Below are positions 18,723 to 30,174 of a DNA stretch of 64,000 nt, piece after piece; positions within the stretch are counted from its first letter, which is position 1, and each line of letters opens with the position of its first letter. The notes below the pieces were generated by a model. The model searched no databases. It was not told the DNA's origin and saw only the letters and a program-made list of their open reading frames with translations. The stretch lies in the NCBI GenBank assembly GCA_964035575.1, contig OZ037839.1, forward strand, positions 62,001 through 126,000, given 5' to 3'. Origin of the DNA: Rhynchopus sp. YZ270_cl-10 (lineage: Eukaryota > Euglenozoa > Diplonemea > Diplonemida > Diplonemidae). The translations under genes and the position numbers were made by a program.

Positions 18723-20460
18723 GTCCGTGACAGCGCCACTGTGCTCCAATCCACTCTGCACATGCCACAGCAATACCGGCGCGGACATCCCATAAACGAG
18801 CGTCCGCGGAGGATATAAACACCTAACCACCACACTGCGACGCCGGCACACTGGCACACCCGTGCTGCGGAGATTACGTCAGGTCGCCGTCATACACAGA
18901 GACACCGTTTTTGCCCTGCGAGGAACAGCACTGCCACATGCGAACACCAAATCAGATGCGCCGTTTGACCTTGCGGAGCACCTCCAGGAAGCGCTGTCGA
19001 GAAAGCCATCCGTGCACGGCGGGTGGTGGCGTGTCTTGTGAGCAAACGCGCTGGCGGATACATCATCCGAAGAGGATACCGGAACCGGAGCTCAGGGATA
19101 TGACAGAACCCCTAAAGGCAATGACCGTCATCAGGAAGAAGGACGTCAAAATGAAGGGAATCCCGAACGCTACAGATTTGCTGATCGTTTTCCCCGAAGG
19201 ATTGGGAGGCAGGGCTGCGGAGGATAAGAAGAAGGCCCCGAAGGCTTCGGTGCTGGGTCTTGGTGTGTCGCAGAACCTATCCATGTCGCGAAACTCATCG
19301 GCACCGCCATACTCCACGTAGCACACTCTCCAGTCCTTCCTCAAACACATTTCTGGTTTAGGATGCGGGGTTTTGTCGCCTCTTTGTAACGGCTGCCCTG
19401 CGGGCGGCTACGCCCCGGTCTCGACACCCCTGCCGTACGTCAATAACACTGCTGTGAAGCTCACCTCTACTATCCATCCGGGAGCCTACAGGAAGGAGGT
19501 GAGAGCAAAAAGGTTTTAACCGCAGATAATGAAGCGATTCCTCGATTAAATGAATGCAAAGGGGGCAGAGGCTCCCGACGAGGTGCTCGTCGTGACTGGC
19601 CGCGAGACACCTTTCCGTGACACCAACCGTGCCGTTTCCGTACTGGCCAGCAGACGGGTTCTGAACAGCGCGCACCCCCTCTTCATCCCTGAGTCTGCAG
19701 ACACAACATTCATAGTCACAGATCCGGCGCCAAAACGACTGTAATACTTCCCCAAAAGACAGTTTGGTCCACCGTTTTCTCCAGTTATGACGCAACACTG
19801 AGCTCCCCACCGATCTATGTTATCTCAAAAAGAGTCTCCAGACATACTACTTCCATCGTCCCCTCCCGAAGGTGATTAATTCGGCTTTCTACATATGCCA
19901 CAACAATGTTTTTCAGTGCTGTGAAAACTTTACACGGTGTGATCTGTGCCGTATGAAAGCTCTGAAGTGGGTAGCGATAGCTTCGTCGTGGCATATTACA
20001 CTACCAACAGACGCCTCTGCTACTTAGCCACCTCTCTTTTTCTTCATAGCTGAACGTGCAGACTTCACTGTTACCGACATCCTCAACTGGGGCGTACCCA
20101 CACCGTTTCGTCCGTTGGCAAGAGCAGATACCGTTGAGAGAGTCGCACTGATGAATGTGAAAAACTGAATGTACCCACAGCCGAGTACGCCCCGTGCGCC
20201 CACGTGGTCGATGCATGCTCCCGAGAAGGGGAAATGATTCTATGAAGGTATCCCAAGGCATGTCTACAGCACTTGGGTACAAAACCACATCCTCCACAAA
20301 GAACTTTACGCTGCATACTAGGTTTTTGCTTTGACAGCGTCCCTGACATCCAATGTGAAACTACACCTGTTTGCGGACAACCTTCCCTGCTGTGAAGGAC
20401 GTAGTGCTACTGTGCGTGAACGATTGTGATAGGGCCTTCTAGTACCATCATGCGTCGCGC
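18723..20460. other. Unrecognised degenerate region
   Basis: About 1.7 kb of mixed composition with short open frames on both strands (for example 18911-19321 plus and 19358-19810 minus). None shows a recognisable domain. The GC level is above the local spacer, which suggests old coding sequence, perhaps of a mobile element, but I cannot assign strand or family. Confidence 0.35.
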
Positions 20461-20469
20461 TGCGTCCCT

Positions 20470-20580
20470 TTCATGGTTAAAGGGTTGGAGTGGAAGCGAA
20501 CAACAAACAACCAAAATTTTTCCTCTTCCCCTTTTTATCCTTTTGAGCAACAAGCAAAGAGTAACGAGTCTCTCGAGCAT
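20470..20580 (+). repeat. Dispersed repeat shared with 24975-25075
   Basis: GTGGAAGCGAACAACAAACA through AGTCTCTCGAGCATTTTTA is repeated at about 24979-25077 in the same orientation. Here it is joined directly to the 195-bp repeat that follows. Confidence 0.7.
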
Positions 20581-20582
20581 TT

Positions 20583-20780
20583 TTAGTAAACACGTAGTAT
20601 TTGACAAAATGCTCGAGACCCTCGTGAAAAGTCGCGCGTTCGGCGTATCCACCTCCCCGCTTGCTTTCCCCCTCTCTTTCCCCCCTGTGCTCCACAACAT
20701 TTTCTGTACTTCAGGAAAAACACATTCAAACCGTAAATCTGCGTATTTACCGTTATCAAGTCGAGAAAAGAAAAGAGAAA
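20583..20780 (+). repeat. 195-bp dispersed repeat, copy 2
   Basis: Near-identical to 16016-16208 and followed by an A-rich run. Confidence 0.75.
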
Positions 20781-20793
20781 AAAAAAACTATTT

Positions 20794-20957
20794 ATTCAAC
20801 GCCTTTTAGCGTGGTTTTTTTTTGCGATAACTTCACGCATTTTTTTCCCAGGCGAGTGGTAGTTAATTTGCCGAGCGAAGCGAGGCAAATTGAATCCACG
20901 AGCCTGGGAAAAAAATAAGTGAAGTATCGCAAAAAAATTCGCTAAAAGGCGTTGAAT
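20794..20957. mobile_element. 164-bp foldback element (MITE-like)
   Basis: The ends are inverted repeats: ATTCAACGCCTTTTAGCG at the left and its complement at the right. Pairing continues inward through GCGATAACTTCAC-like and CCCAGGC/GCCTGGG blocks to a central AATTTGCC...GGCAAATT hairpin. It has no coding capacity. The motif TTTTAGCGTG also occurs at the ends of the next element, suggesting related transposition machinery. Confidence 0.65.
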
Positions 20958-21019
20958 ACGTAATTTTATTTCACGTTAAATAAAGTATACGAAAGGATTT
21001 GGCACTTTTAGCGTGACTC

Positions 21020-21760
21020 ATTTATTGTGCAATAACTAACGAGTATGTGTCCCTCCGGGTAGCCCTCATTACCCTCCTGCCAACGCTACCGGGAATCGTA
21101 CGTAGCCTACACCGCGTGTACGCATAGCGCGTAGCGTGTGGTCGGGTTCGAAAAGCTGCCTCAACGGTACACAAAGCTACATCCCGACCTCTTGCCACCC
21201 TCAGTGTCCCGACACCTCGGGTTCTAGCGGGAGGTCGGGAAATGGCTGTCGTGCAAGAGCGAGACATTCAGAAGATCCCCGCCCACCACAGAATATCATG
21301 CCAGCCACCACCTTCCTCACAATGAAGTAAAGGGGGTGGTGTGTCCTTCGCCTTCATAGGTAATGAAGGAGTCGATTTCTTGTTTCGTGAGTGCAGAGTG
21401 CGTTGGACTGTCGTGTCGGTAGCCGTCTGATGTTGCTTCAAGAGACACACGAGCCTCGGAAACTGGTCTGGTTGCACCCCATACTTGCTCGCCAATATGC
21501 TGTTCAGCTTACTGAACGCTGTCCATTACGACGACAATTTGCACGTGAGATCGTCACGGAGATACACTATGTACGAAACGAAGTCGGCTTCCGTGGGCAT
21601 ACCGTCAGGCTTGCCAATGAATTCCTTAAACAGCGGTCCCATTCACGGACGTACGGTGTCGACAATGCCAGTCCTTCAGCAAAACCACTGTGGTGCTTGT
21701 ACATCTCCTGTCGGAGGACCGTTTGCGTCTTACATCCTTCAGCATGTTGCATGTGTCAAA
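21020..21760 (-). pseudogene. Crypton-like tyrosine recombinase remnant
   Basis: The minus strand carries a stretch typical of the core-binding domain of Crypton-type recombinases: PTEADFVSYIVYLRDDL, then WTAFSKLNSILASKYG and PRLVCLLKQHQ. Known relatives have a similar T-L-W-x-x-Y-S-x-L-N...Y-P-x-L-x-x-x-L-K pattern. The frame is broken, and no C-terminal catalytic R-H-R-Y set could be recognised. It sits inside the element with terminal inverted repeats, although Cryptons themselves lack such repeats, so one may have inserted into the other. Confidence 0.5.
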
Positions 21761-22589
21761 AAAAAAAATGGGAAAAGGGCAAAAAAAATTCGAAATTTTC
21801 AATTTTTAGGCGGGTGGTGGTGCAGGATGTGCCAAAATTTAGCGTGAAGTTATCGCCAAAAAAAACCCCTGTTTTAGCGTGAAAAAAACAAAAATAAAAG
21901 AGAAAAGTTCGATTTCGGCCTCGAAAATACCCGTGACACCGATTTGTCACGGTACTTTGTCACGGAATTTTTTTGAAAGATTCGATTTCGTGACAAAAAA
22001 AGTTCGATTTCGTGACAAGCCGATTTTTTCATTGACACACAAAATTCAATTTAGTGACAAATGACTTTTTTCATTGACAAAAAAAAATTCGATTTCGTGA
22101 CAAATCCATTTTTTCATTGACAAAAAAATGTCATTGAAAAAAATGGATTTTGTCAAGGAAAAAGTCGTGACAGCCAACCCGCCAGTCACTGAAAAGTGAC
22201 CAGACAGCCACTTGACAAACACAAAAGAGGCCATTCTTGAGCTGTCTAGAAACCTAAGGGCAGAGACTGAAGACACAAGGTATGATAACTTTATGATTAT
22301 GCAAGACTTAGTATATCGCGAACACGGTCAGGCTTGCACGCCTCTGGCCAGAGGCCAGCCCCACTAAATGATATGCAGCAGACACTCATTGCAGATTTCA
22401 TTTTCATTCGGTAAAAAATTAATGGGTGCGCAAGTTTCTATACCTAATACCCCAACCCTCACCCATACATTCCATTACACACACCAAAACAGATCGAATC
22501 CACCAGCGCATGCGACGGAAGCAGATTCAGATTGTGGTTTGATAAGCAGAGTTCGGTTATTATGGTGGTGGAAAGGGGGGTGGGAACAC

Positions 22590-22730
22590 TTTGTCAGTCA
22601 CTGCTATAGCCATTAACCAGGGAGCATAGCTAGTGCAAGAAATTCGACTTTGGAAACCTTCCGGAAAGTCTGTCCTCTGCTTCCGGAGGACTAGACACAA
22701 GAAAATATTGTTTGTTCCCCCAGAAAACCA
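22590..22730 (+). repeat. Dispersed repeat, inverted partner of 36690-36865
   Basis: CAGTCACTGCTATAGCCATT through AAGAAAATATTGTTTG matches the reverse complement of 36690-36865. A fragment recurs at 63145-63190 (GTCCTCTGCTTGCGGAGGAC). The CTCTGCTTCCGGAGGACT part can fold. Confidence 0.65.
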
Positions 22731-24299
22731 GTGCACAATTCACACTCCTTGTGGGTGGTCTTGTTGCCTTTTCGTCATAGTAATTTTGGCCCAGGCATGC
22801 TCTCGAAGCATGACAATTTAGTGTGTATGGGGCAGGGTGTTGTTTTGTTCTGAATTCTCTTTGTTATAACATCTAAGTCAATCGCGGGTGGTGGTTTGTG
22901 TAGCGTGAGGCACTCTTTTTAGCAAACTTCCTGCGGCTGCTAAAGTGTTATTTCTTCGGATTTAACAACGTACAGCGTAACATAGTGGTTTAGCCTGGTC
23001 GACACAACCTTTGATAGATATGGGATAACCAACCCCCTTCGACCCCTTGTGGGTTCACTGAACAAGCCCTAGTGGTAGTTAAACGCGATTGACATTTACA
23101 TTCCTAGAGATGAAAGAACAAGATAACACTTCTGTACCCGCGCATCAAAATTGTGGAAAACTTTGCACCCCAAACACCCTCAACAACGCCCGCCAAAAGG
23201 CGCCCCTTGTTGCTGGGAGTTGGTTCTCATGTTTGATACACTGCACAGCAGGCATTCCTCTGAGTCCAACGCATGTTTGGCCTGTCTGCGGCGTTGTACT
23301 TAAGGTGCACGAAGACAGGGTCTGGTGGTAAATTTTGCGTAGTACTGCGACGTGGTACTACGTGGGTCTGGGAACCTGGTACCTGGGTACAGGATATTTG
23401 TTGTAAAGACATCTTCCACCATGCATTGAGGAGGGTAAGACAGTGTTCGCAGTTTCTACCTGATAGCATTACACATTTAACTTCTCCACGGGGGTCTTGG
23501 GCCGTTCATTCGGTTATACCTTGACTACCGGAAGATATTCTTGAGGCCTTTTTGGTCTCTAGAATATCCGGTCTTCCCGAACGGAGGCACACTTTGTGTG
23601 TTACTACGACCTGGCAATTTCCAGCAGTAGGTTAAGTAATCTTTCTTGTAAATTGTTGGATCATTATCTCCTCAGTGCATGCATGCCCCACGTGACTGGA
23701 CACTTTTGTGTTTGTCATGTGGAGCTGTGGTTGCTCTTTCACGACTTTTATCCTTGTATCCAGTGTACCCAGTACCCAGTGCCCTGTCACGACTTTTTCC
23801 GTGACAAAAAGTTTGGTTTCCTTGACAAAATCCATTTCTGTCACGACTTTTTCCGTGACAAAAAGTTCGGTTTCCTTGACAAAATCCATTTTTTCATTGA
23901 CATTTTTTTGTCACTGAATTTTTGGATTTGTCACGAAATCGAATTTTTTTTTGTCAATGAAAAAATCGGTTTGTCACGAAATCGAATTTTGTGTGTCAAT
24001 GAAAAAATTGGTTTGTCACGAAATCGATTTTTTTTTGTCACGAAATCGAATCTTTCAAAAAAATTCCGTGACAAAATTCCGTGACAAATCGGTGTCACGG
24101 TAATTTTCGAGGCCGAAATCGAACTTTTCTCAAAATAAAATCACGCTCTGAAGGAATTGCAGTGAAAAAAAGTGAAAACGCGTGAAATAAAGTTCAATTA
24201 GCGTGGTTTTTATTTGCGAAAAAAACACGGCGTGAAATTATCATTAAAAAGAATCACGCTAAAAGTGCCAAATCCTTCGTATACTTTATTTAACTGTGG

Positions 24300-25160
24300 A
24301 ACAGGGGTTAAGTTAGGGCGGGTTTCTGGGTTTTCAAAACCCGGTTTTCGGGTTTTCGGGTTTTTCAAAAAAAAAAAAAAAAATTGGAATCTGAAAAAAA
24401 AAAAAAAAATCCAAATTTTTGGGTGGTGTAGGCTGGGAAGGTGGGGTAGGGGTGGGGGCGGAGCCCCCTCCCCTAAGAAAAAAAATATCCTCCCGACCCA
24501 AACAAACCCCCCGTCAGAACTGGGAATTATTCATATGAAGAGGCAACAGGGATCTCTGGCGAACTTCGGGTTCAGTACTAGTGTTGCGAGAGTGCGGATG
24601 AGGCAGGAAGTGGGAACTGAGGTTGGTCAAAATTGTTAGGACAAATCCAAAAATCCCCAGGGTCCCCCCATTTTTTGGTGGGATTTTTGAACTTTGCCCA
24701 AAAATTGCGGAATTTTTTTTCCGCTCGCTACGCTCGCGGAGGTGCACCTTAAAAATTTTCCCGCTCGCTGCGCTCGCGGAGGGAATGGGTTATTTTTCGC
24801 AAAATCCAGAAAAGCCGATAAAAACCCAGAAAACCCGACTCAGCGAGAAAAAAAAAAAGCTAACTTAACCCCTGCTGTGGAATAAAAAAAAAAAAAAAAA
24901 AGTCCACACCCACGAGGCGAGCGTTTTGGCAGGCGCTTGTAAGGACAGCCAAAAGACTTGAATCTGAATGCAGAAGTGGTGTGGAAGCGAACAACAAACA
25001 ACCAAAATTTTTCCTCTTCCCCTTTTTATCCTTTTGAGCAACAAGCAAAGAGTAACGAGTCTCTCGAGCATTTTTATCTTGTTCATATGTGTTTACTAAA
25101 AGAAATACCATTTTTGAAACAAACATTTTGTTTGCCTGCATGAGTTTTTCTGGGAACCAT
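24300..25160. other. AT-rich spacer with low-complexity runs
   Basis: Contains repeats of a GGGTTTTCGGGTTTT type (24320-24370), poly(A) tracts, two related CGCTCGC-x-CGCTCGCGGAGG hairpin-like blocks (24721-24740, 24761-24780), the short repeat 24901-24951 and the copy of 20470-20580 at 24975-25077. No gene. Confidence 0.5.
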
Positions 25161-26171
25161 TAGAACGCGAACGCAAAATCTTAACGTACACTCTCTGTTG
25201 ATTCTAAAACGGGGGAGGGTAAAAAAAAAGGCGTGAAAGGTAAATTGGGGAAGAGGTTGAAAAGTTGGAACGCTTCCTCACCCCAGATCAACATATGTCA
25301 CAAGTGTCATGTCACCGAAAAATAAAAGTATGTTTGCCCTTACAGAGATTAAGTTGGCCCGGGTGTTTTTCTTTGGGGAAAAATGTAATTGAAAACCCCG
25401 CAAAACCCGTATTTTGTGCCAACAATAAATCCCCGATGGTTGATTTAGAAAAAATTAATTTGATATACTGGGTGATCTATGAACGGGGGAGAGACTTCTT
25501 CACCAGCTCTCAGTAGCGTCTGACTCTGAGAGCTTGTTAGAGCCAGTGAAAAATCTCTCCCCGTTCAAATGAATCCCACACCCAGAAAAAAAAGTCAAAA
25601 GCAGAGTCAACAGAGAAATAAAAAAAACAAAGAGAATAAACGACTCCGGAAGTCAACTCCAGGGCCCTCCAACCCCCTTAGAAAAAACACTGTCAAGTGT
25701 TTTTGTGTGTTGGCGGAGAAGAAAACAGTTTACAATAAAAGACTCCTGCATCGGGGGTTATTTTTTCACAACAAACAAGAGCCAAATAGACAAGGAAAGC
25801 AAGTGAAAGTCCTGAAGTACAGAAGGTGATGTGAGAAGGGAGGAGCACAAATGAGGGTGAAAAACAGTTAGAGCGACTGTAGCATTTCCCCTGTCCTCTG
25901 TAAACTTCGTTTGACATATAAAAAAATGGCCTGCTTAAGTTAACAGGGGATATACTACGGACCTAAAACACTACGGTGTCAATACCTATCTTCGCACACA
26001 CAGGAAAACGCGAAACTAAACAGTAGGAGAGTTTGTTACTTGTACGCTTCTACCATGCTCCAAACAACTAGTCAAAAGTGGAATTGACACTTTTCCATTA
26101 CCATGAACGAAACAAAACAAACGTGTTCATCCCCAAGAGGAAACAAAGCACCTATCACGCAGCATGCATGC
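25160..26171. repeat. Composite spacer of dispersed repeats downstream of the first CUB/WD40 gene
   Basis: 25160-25290 matches 2012-2130. 25340-25470 matches 46820-46975 (AGTTGGCCCGGGT, CGTATTTTGTGCCAACAA). 25481-25566 is an 86-bp hairpin with ends GAACGGGGGAGAGA / TCTCTCCCCGTTC. 25985-26060 resembles 47725-47795. Bases 26120-26171 are the conserved 3' flank shared by all three CUB/WD40 genes. No independent gene. Confidence 0.6.
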
Positions 26172-29100
26172 TCACAGCTTCCACACCACAAGGGTGCCGT
26201 CACGGCTCACAGTTGCCAGGCGTGTGCCATCGGGGGAGAAGTCCAGGCGTGGCAGGACAGCCTGCGAGTGTCCCAGCAGGTCGTGCAGCACAGACCCGTT
26301 GTGCGACCACACCATCACGTCACCCTCGCCCACAGCAGCAATCATCTTCCCGTCGCGTGAGAACTTGCTGTCGTGCACAGCACCCGACAGCATGCTCAGA
26401 GACACACCGTCCACAGCACTGCCGTCACCAATCGAGCTCCCGGGCAGCTGCGACACAAGGATCGTCCCGTCGCTCATCCCACGCAGGAGCGCGTTCCCAC
26501 CAAAGGACGAGAAGGACAGTGCCGTCACACGTGCACTCACAGAGGGCAGCTCAACAGCAGGCATCCCGTCCAGACCCCACACAGTCGTCACCTCGTCCAC
26601 CTCAGACCCGCGCACTGTCGCAAGGTGTGCACCGTCCACAGAGAACCCCACGTTGCGTGCATGGTGGTTGATCACAGACGACGCCTTCGTCCTGTCCGAC
26701 GCAAGCATGTCGAACACACGTGTGCGTGCATCCTGTCCACCTCCGCTCACCACGTAGCGCCCGTCCCTCGTGAACTCCACACGGTGCACAGGTGTGCTCC
26801 CCGATGCAGACATGTCCACCAGGGTTGCCTCCAGCACACCTGTCACAGCGTCGCACACAACCACACGCCCGCCCTCCCCAGCAAGCGCCACCAGGTTGTT
26901 GTCTGGCGAGAACGCAATGTCGTGCACCCTGAAGCCGTCTGCACAGCCCAGCTGTCCCACCCTCACACCCGTGCGTGCGTCAAACACACGCACAAAACGG
27001 TCTGCTGACCCTGTCGCCACACGACGTCCGCCCCACGAGAACGCCACCGACAGCAGGCGTGCAGGGTGTCTCACCTCAAATGCACACGCACGCGACGTCC
27101 CCCGCCCGCAACGCTGTGGCACTGTGTCCACCCCACACTGCTGCTGTGGAGGAGGTGTCGGTGCTCTGCATTCGTACTGGAAGGCAAGGTACGACCTCCC
27201 GTAGTAGTAAGTGCTTCTGAACTGCACAAACGCAGAACCACTCACCACAAGCTCCACACCCTCGAAGCCGGTAGTGTATGAGGACCAGTCATGCTCCAAG
27301 TTGAAGATTGTGTCGTTCCCCGCCCCGGTCCCTGAGCTGTAGATAGACACGTAGGAATAGTAGTACAACTGAATGTCAGAGAACTTCAGCACAACCTCGT
27401 AATCACACTCAATGTGCCAGCACTCCGTGTGGGAGCTGTTGTAGTTTTCAAAGTTAACGTACCCAGTGCCTGTCCGGTCGTTGTGTCCCTTACAGACGTA
27501 GTTCACACCAGGTGCGCGTGTGTTTGGCGCAGGTGTGGGTGGTGCTTGTGTCGCATCCACACACGCGTAGTCGAACTCAACTCTCAGAAGCGCGTAGTAC
27601 CAATGGCTTCTTACCTGCACAAAGGCAGAACCGTGCACCACAACATCCGTAGGACTGTCGTAATAGTTGTACCTCTTCACCAAGGAGAAGTCTGTTCCAT
27701 TTCCAGAATCGTTCCCTGATGTGTACACGTCCACGTAGGAAGAGGAGTACAGATTCATGGTCGAGAACGAGATGACAACATCCTTGTCACACTCAATGTG
27801 CCAGCACATCGTGCGTGTAAAATATCCGCCGGACCTGAGGGAAATCTGAAAGCTCGCGTTCCCAGTCGCATTGTTCAGGTCGGTGTGCTCCTCACAGACG
27901 TAGTTCACACCAGGTGCGCGGGTGCTTGGCACATCAGTGGGTGGTGCTTGAGTGGGCACCACATCCGTGCACACGTAGTCGAACTCAAGTCTTGACCCGG
28001 TGTAGTAATTGCTTTTGAACTGCACAAAGGCAGAACCGTTCAGCACAACATCCATGGGACTGTCGCCGTAGTTGAACCTCTTCTCCAAGGTGAAGTCTGT
28101 TCCATTTCCAGAATCGTTCCCTGTGTACAGGTCCAGGAAGGAGTTGCTGTACAGCTGCATGGTGGAGAACGAGATGACAACATCCTTGTCACACTCAATG
28201 TGCCAGCACTCCGTGTGGTAGCTGTCGTAGTTCTGAAAGCTCACGTTCCCAGTCACATTGTCCCCCAGGTCGTTTTGCTCTTCACAGACGTAGTTCACAC
28301 CAGGTGCACGTGTGTCCGGCACAGCTGTGGGTGGTGATTGAGTGGTCGCATCCACACACACGTAGTCGAACACAAGTCTTGACAACCCGCTGTAGTAAGT
28401 GCTTCTGAACTGCACAAATGCGGAACCGTTCAGCACAACATCCATGGGACTGTCGCCGTAGTTGAACCTCTTCTGCAAGGTGAAGTCTGTTCCATTTCCA
28501 GAATCCTTCCCTGATGTGTACAGGTCCAGGTAGTTATAACTGTACAGTTGCATGGTGGAGAACGAGATGACAACATCCTTGTCACACTCAATGTGCCAGC
28601 ACTCCGTGTGGTACCAGTCGTAGTTCTGAAAGCTCACATTCCCAGTCACATTGTCCAGGTCGTTGTGCTCCTCACAGACGTAGCTCACACCAGGTGCACG
28701 TGTGTCTGGCACAGCTGTGGGTGGTGCTTGAGTGGTCGCATCCACACACACGTAGCTGAACTCAAGTCTTGACAACCCGCTGTAGTAACTGTTTCTGAAC
28801 TGCACAAAGGCAGAACCGTTCAGCACAACATCCATGGGACTGTCGCCGTAGTTGAACCTCTTCTGCAAGGTGAAGTCTGTTCCATTTCCAGAATCCTTCC
28901 CTGATGTGTACAGGTCCAGGTAGTTATAACTGTACAGTTGCATGGTGGAGAACGAGATGACAACATCCTTGTCACACTCAATGTGCCAGCACTCCGTGTG
29001 GTGCCTGTCGTAGTTCTGAAAGCTCACGTTCCCAGTCACATTGTCACCCAGGTCGTTGTGCTCCTCACAGACGTAGTTCACACCAGGTGCACGTGTGTCC

Positions 29101-29951
29101 GGCACAGCTGTGGGTGGTGCTTGAGTGGTCGCATCCACACACACGTAGCTGAACTCAAGTCTTGACAACCCGCTGTAGTAGTAAGTGCTTCTGAAATGCA
29201 CAAATGCAGAACCGTTCAGCACAACATCCATGGGACTGTCGTAAAAGGTGAAGCTCTTCTGCAAGGTGAAGTCTGTTCCATTTCCAGAATCGTTCCCTGT
29301 GTACAGGTCCAGGTAGGAAGAGTAGTACAGCTGCAGGTTGGAGAACGAGATGACAACATCCTTGTCACACTCAATGTGCCAGCACTCCGTGTGGTAGCCG
29401 TCGTAGTTCTGAAAACTCACGTTCCCAGTCACATTGTCACCCAGGTCGTTGTGCTCCTCACAGACGTAGTTCACACCAGGTGCACGTGTGTTGGGCACAT
29501 CTGTGGGTGGTGCTGGAGTGGTCGCATCCACACACACGTAGCTGAACGCAAATCTTGACAGCCACCCGTTGTAGTAGTAAGTGCTTCTGAACTGCACAAA
29601 TGCAGAACCGTTCAGCACAACATCCATGGGACTGTCGTCATTGTTGAAGCTCTTCTCCAAGGTGAAGTCAGTTCTGTTTCCAGAATCCTTCCCTGTGTAC
29701 AGGTCCAGGTAGGAAGCGTAGAACAGCTGCAGGTTGGAGAACGAGATGACAACATCCTTGTCACACTCAATGTGCCAGCACTCTGTGTGGTAGCCGTCGG
29801 AGTTCTGAAAGTTCACGTGACCACTCCCACTGTGCCCCAGGTCGTTGTGCTCCTTACAAACTGAGTGCACACCAGGTGCACGTGTAGCAGGAACATAGGT
29901 GTATGCCTCCGCGTTCACACACAGGAGCGCTGCCAAGCATGCGCGCAGCAT
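26172..29951 (-). CDS. Secreted protein with seven CUB-like domains and a C-terminal WD40 propeller (copy A)
   Basis: 1259 residues. A signal peptide (MLRACLAALLCVNAEA) precedes seven repeats of about 130 residues (to about 935). Each has the order C-x-x-H, NVTGNVSFQNYD, CWHIECDKDVVISFS, a Y-rich strand, LDLYTSGNDSGN, SPMDVVLNGSAFVQFRS and FxYVC. Four Cys per repeat, C-W-x-I and a LDLYTSG strand fit a CUB-like fold, with many N-glycosylation sites. Linkers are Pro/Thr-rich (QAPPTAVPDTRAPGV). Residues about 945-1259 form seven WD40-like blades, from LLSVAFSWGGRRVATGSADR to LATVSRDGTLVVWKL. No membrane anchor is present, so it is probably secreted or surface-bound through partners. CUB domains usually bind protein or glycan ligands; a role in recognition or adhesion is inference. 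A CAG acceptor candidate lies at 29978-29980, 27 bases upstream, after a T-rich tract. Confidence 0.85.
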   Translation of the reverse strand: MLRACLAALLCVNAEAYTYVPATRAPGVHSVCKEHNDLGHSGSGHVNFQNSDGYHTECWHIECDKDVVISFSNLQLFYASYLDLYTGKDSGNRTDFTLEKSFNNDDSPMDVVLNGSAFVQFRSTYYYNGWLSRFAFSYVCVDATTPAPPTDVPNTRAPGVNYVCEEHNDLGDNVTGNVSFQNYDGYHTECWHIECDKDVVISFSNLQLYYSSYLDLYTGNDSGNGTDFTLQKSFTFYDSPMDVVLNGSAFVHFRSTYYYSGLSRLEFSYVCVDATTQAPPTAVPDTRAPGVNYVCEEHNDLGDNVTGNVSFQNYDRHHTECWHIECDKDVVISFSTMQLYSYNYLDLYTSGKDSGNGTDFTLQKRFNYGDSPMDVVLNGSAFVQFRNSYYSGLSRLEFSYVCVDATTQAPPTAVPDTRAPGVSYVCEEHNDLDNVTGNVSFQNYDWYHTECWHIECDKDVVISFSTMQLYSYNYLDLYTSGKDSGNGTDFTLQKRFNYGDSPMDVVLNGSAFVQFRSTYYSGLSRLVFDYVCVDATTQSPPTAVPDTRAPGVNYVCEEQNDLGDNVTGNVSFQNYDSYHTECWHIECDKDVVISFSTMQLYSNSFLDLYTGNDSGNGTDFTLEKRFNYGDSPMDVVLNGSAFVQFKSNYYTGSRLEFDYVCTDVVPTQAPPTDVPSTRAPGVNYVCEEHTDLNNATGNASFQISLRSGGYFTRTMCWHIECDKDVVISFSTMNLYSSSYVDVYTSGNDSGNGTDFSLVKRYNYYDSPTDVVVHGSAFVQVRSHWYYALLRVEFDYACVDATQAPPTPAPNTRAPGVNYVCKGHNDRTGTGYVNFENYNSSHTECWHIECDYEVVLKFSDIQLYYYSYVSIYSSGTGAGNDTIFNLEHDWSSYTTGFEGVELVVSGSAFVQFRSTYYYGRSYLAFQYECRAPTPPPQQQCGVDTVPQRCGRGTSRACAFEVRHPARLLSVAFSWGGRRVATGSADRFVRVFDARTGVRVGQLGCADGFRVHDIAFSPDNNLVALAGEGGRVVVCDAVTGVLEATLVDMSASGSTPVHRVEFTRDGRYVVSGGGQDARTRVFDMLASDRTKASSVINHHARNVGFSVDGAHLATVRGSEVDEVTTVWGLDGMPAVELPSVSARVTALSFSSFGGNALLRGMSDGTILVSQLPGSSIGDGSAVDGVSLSMLSGAVHDSKFSRDGKMIAAVGEGDVMVWSHNGSVLHDLLGHSQAVLPRLDFSPDGTRLATVSRDGTLVVWKL

Positions 29952-30174
29952 TGTCTTTTGTTGTGTCCGCAGAGTATCTGTTGTTGTGTTGTTGTGTTGT
30001 TGGGTTTATGATCGTACTCTTAGAGGTCAAAAGAAACAAAAGCAAACAGGAGGAGCAAATAAGGGATGAATCTGTTATCAATTGGCACCGATAGTTAGAA
30101 ATGTACGTGCGGGTGGGGCTAGAGACCCTTCGCGTCGGTGCTGCGTACCCCCCCACCTAGAAGGCGAATGCATA

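Larger units (their letters stand above)
20975..24294. mobile_element. 3.3-kb element with terminal inverted repeats
   Basis: Bases 20975-21015 (GTTAAATAAAGTATACGA..., ending TTTTAGCGTG) are the reverse complement of 24255-24294 apart from one extra base. Sub-terminal arms at 21906-22190 and 23790-24122 are also inverted relatives, made of repeated TCGATTTCGTGACAAA-type units. The left part contains a Crypton-like recombinase remnant. The central 22.2-23.8 kb has no recognisable gene. It may be one composite DNA transposon or a nest of related foldback units. Confidence 0.6.

Noticed and set aside
26078-27204. Long plus-strand open frames opposite the WD40 part of the CUB/WD40 genes, repeated at 48.0-49.2 and 55.3-57.1 kb
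   Set aside because: They are antisense to well supported minus-strand coding sequence, have Arg/His/Thr-rich composition and no domain. Their conservation follows from that of the sense gene.
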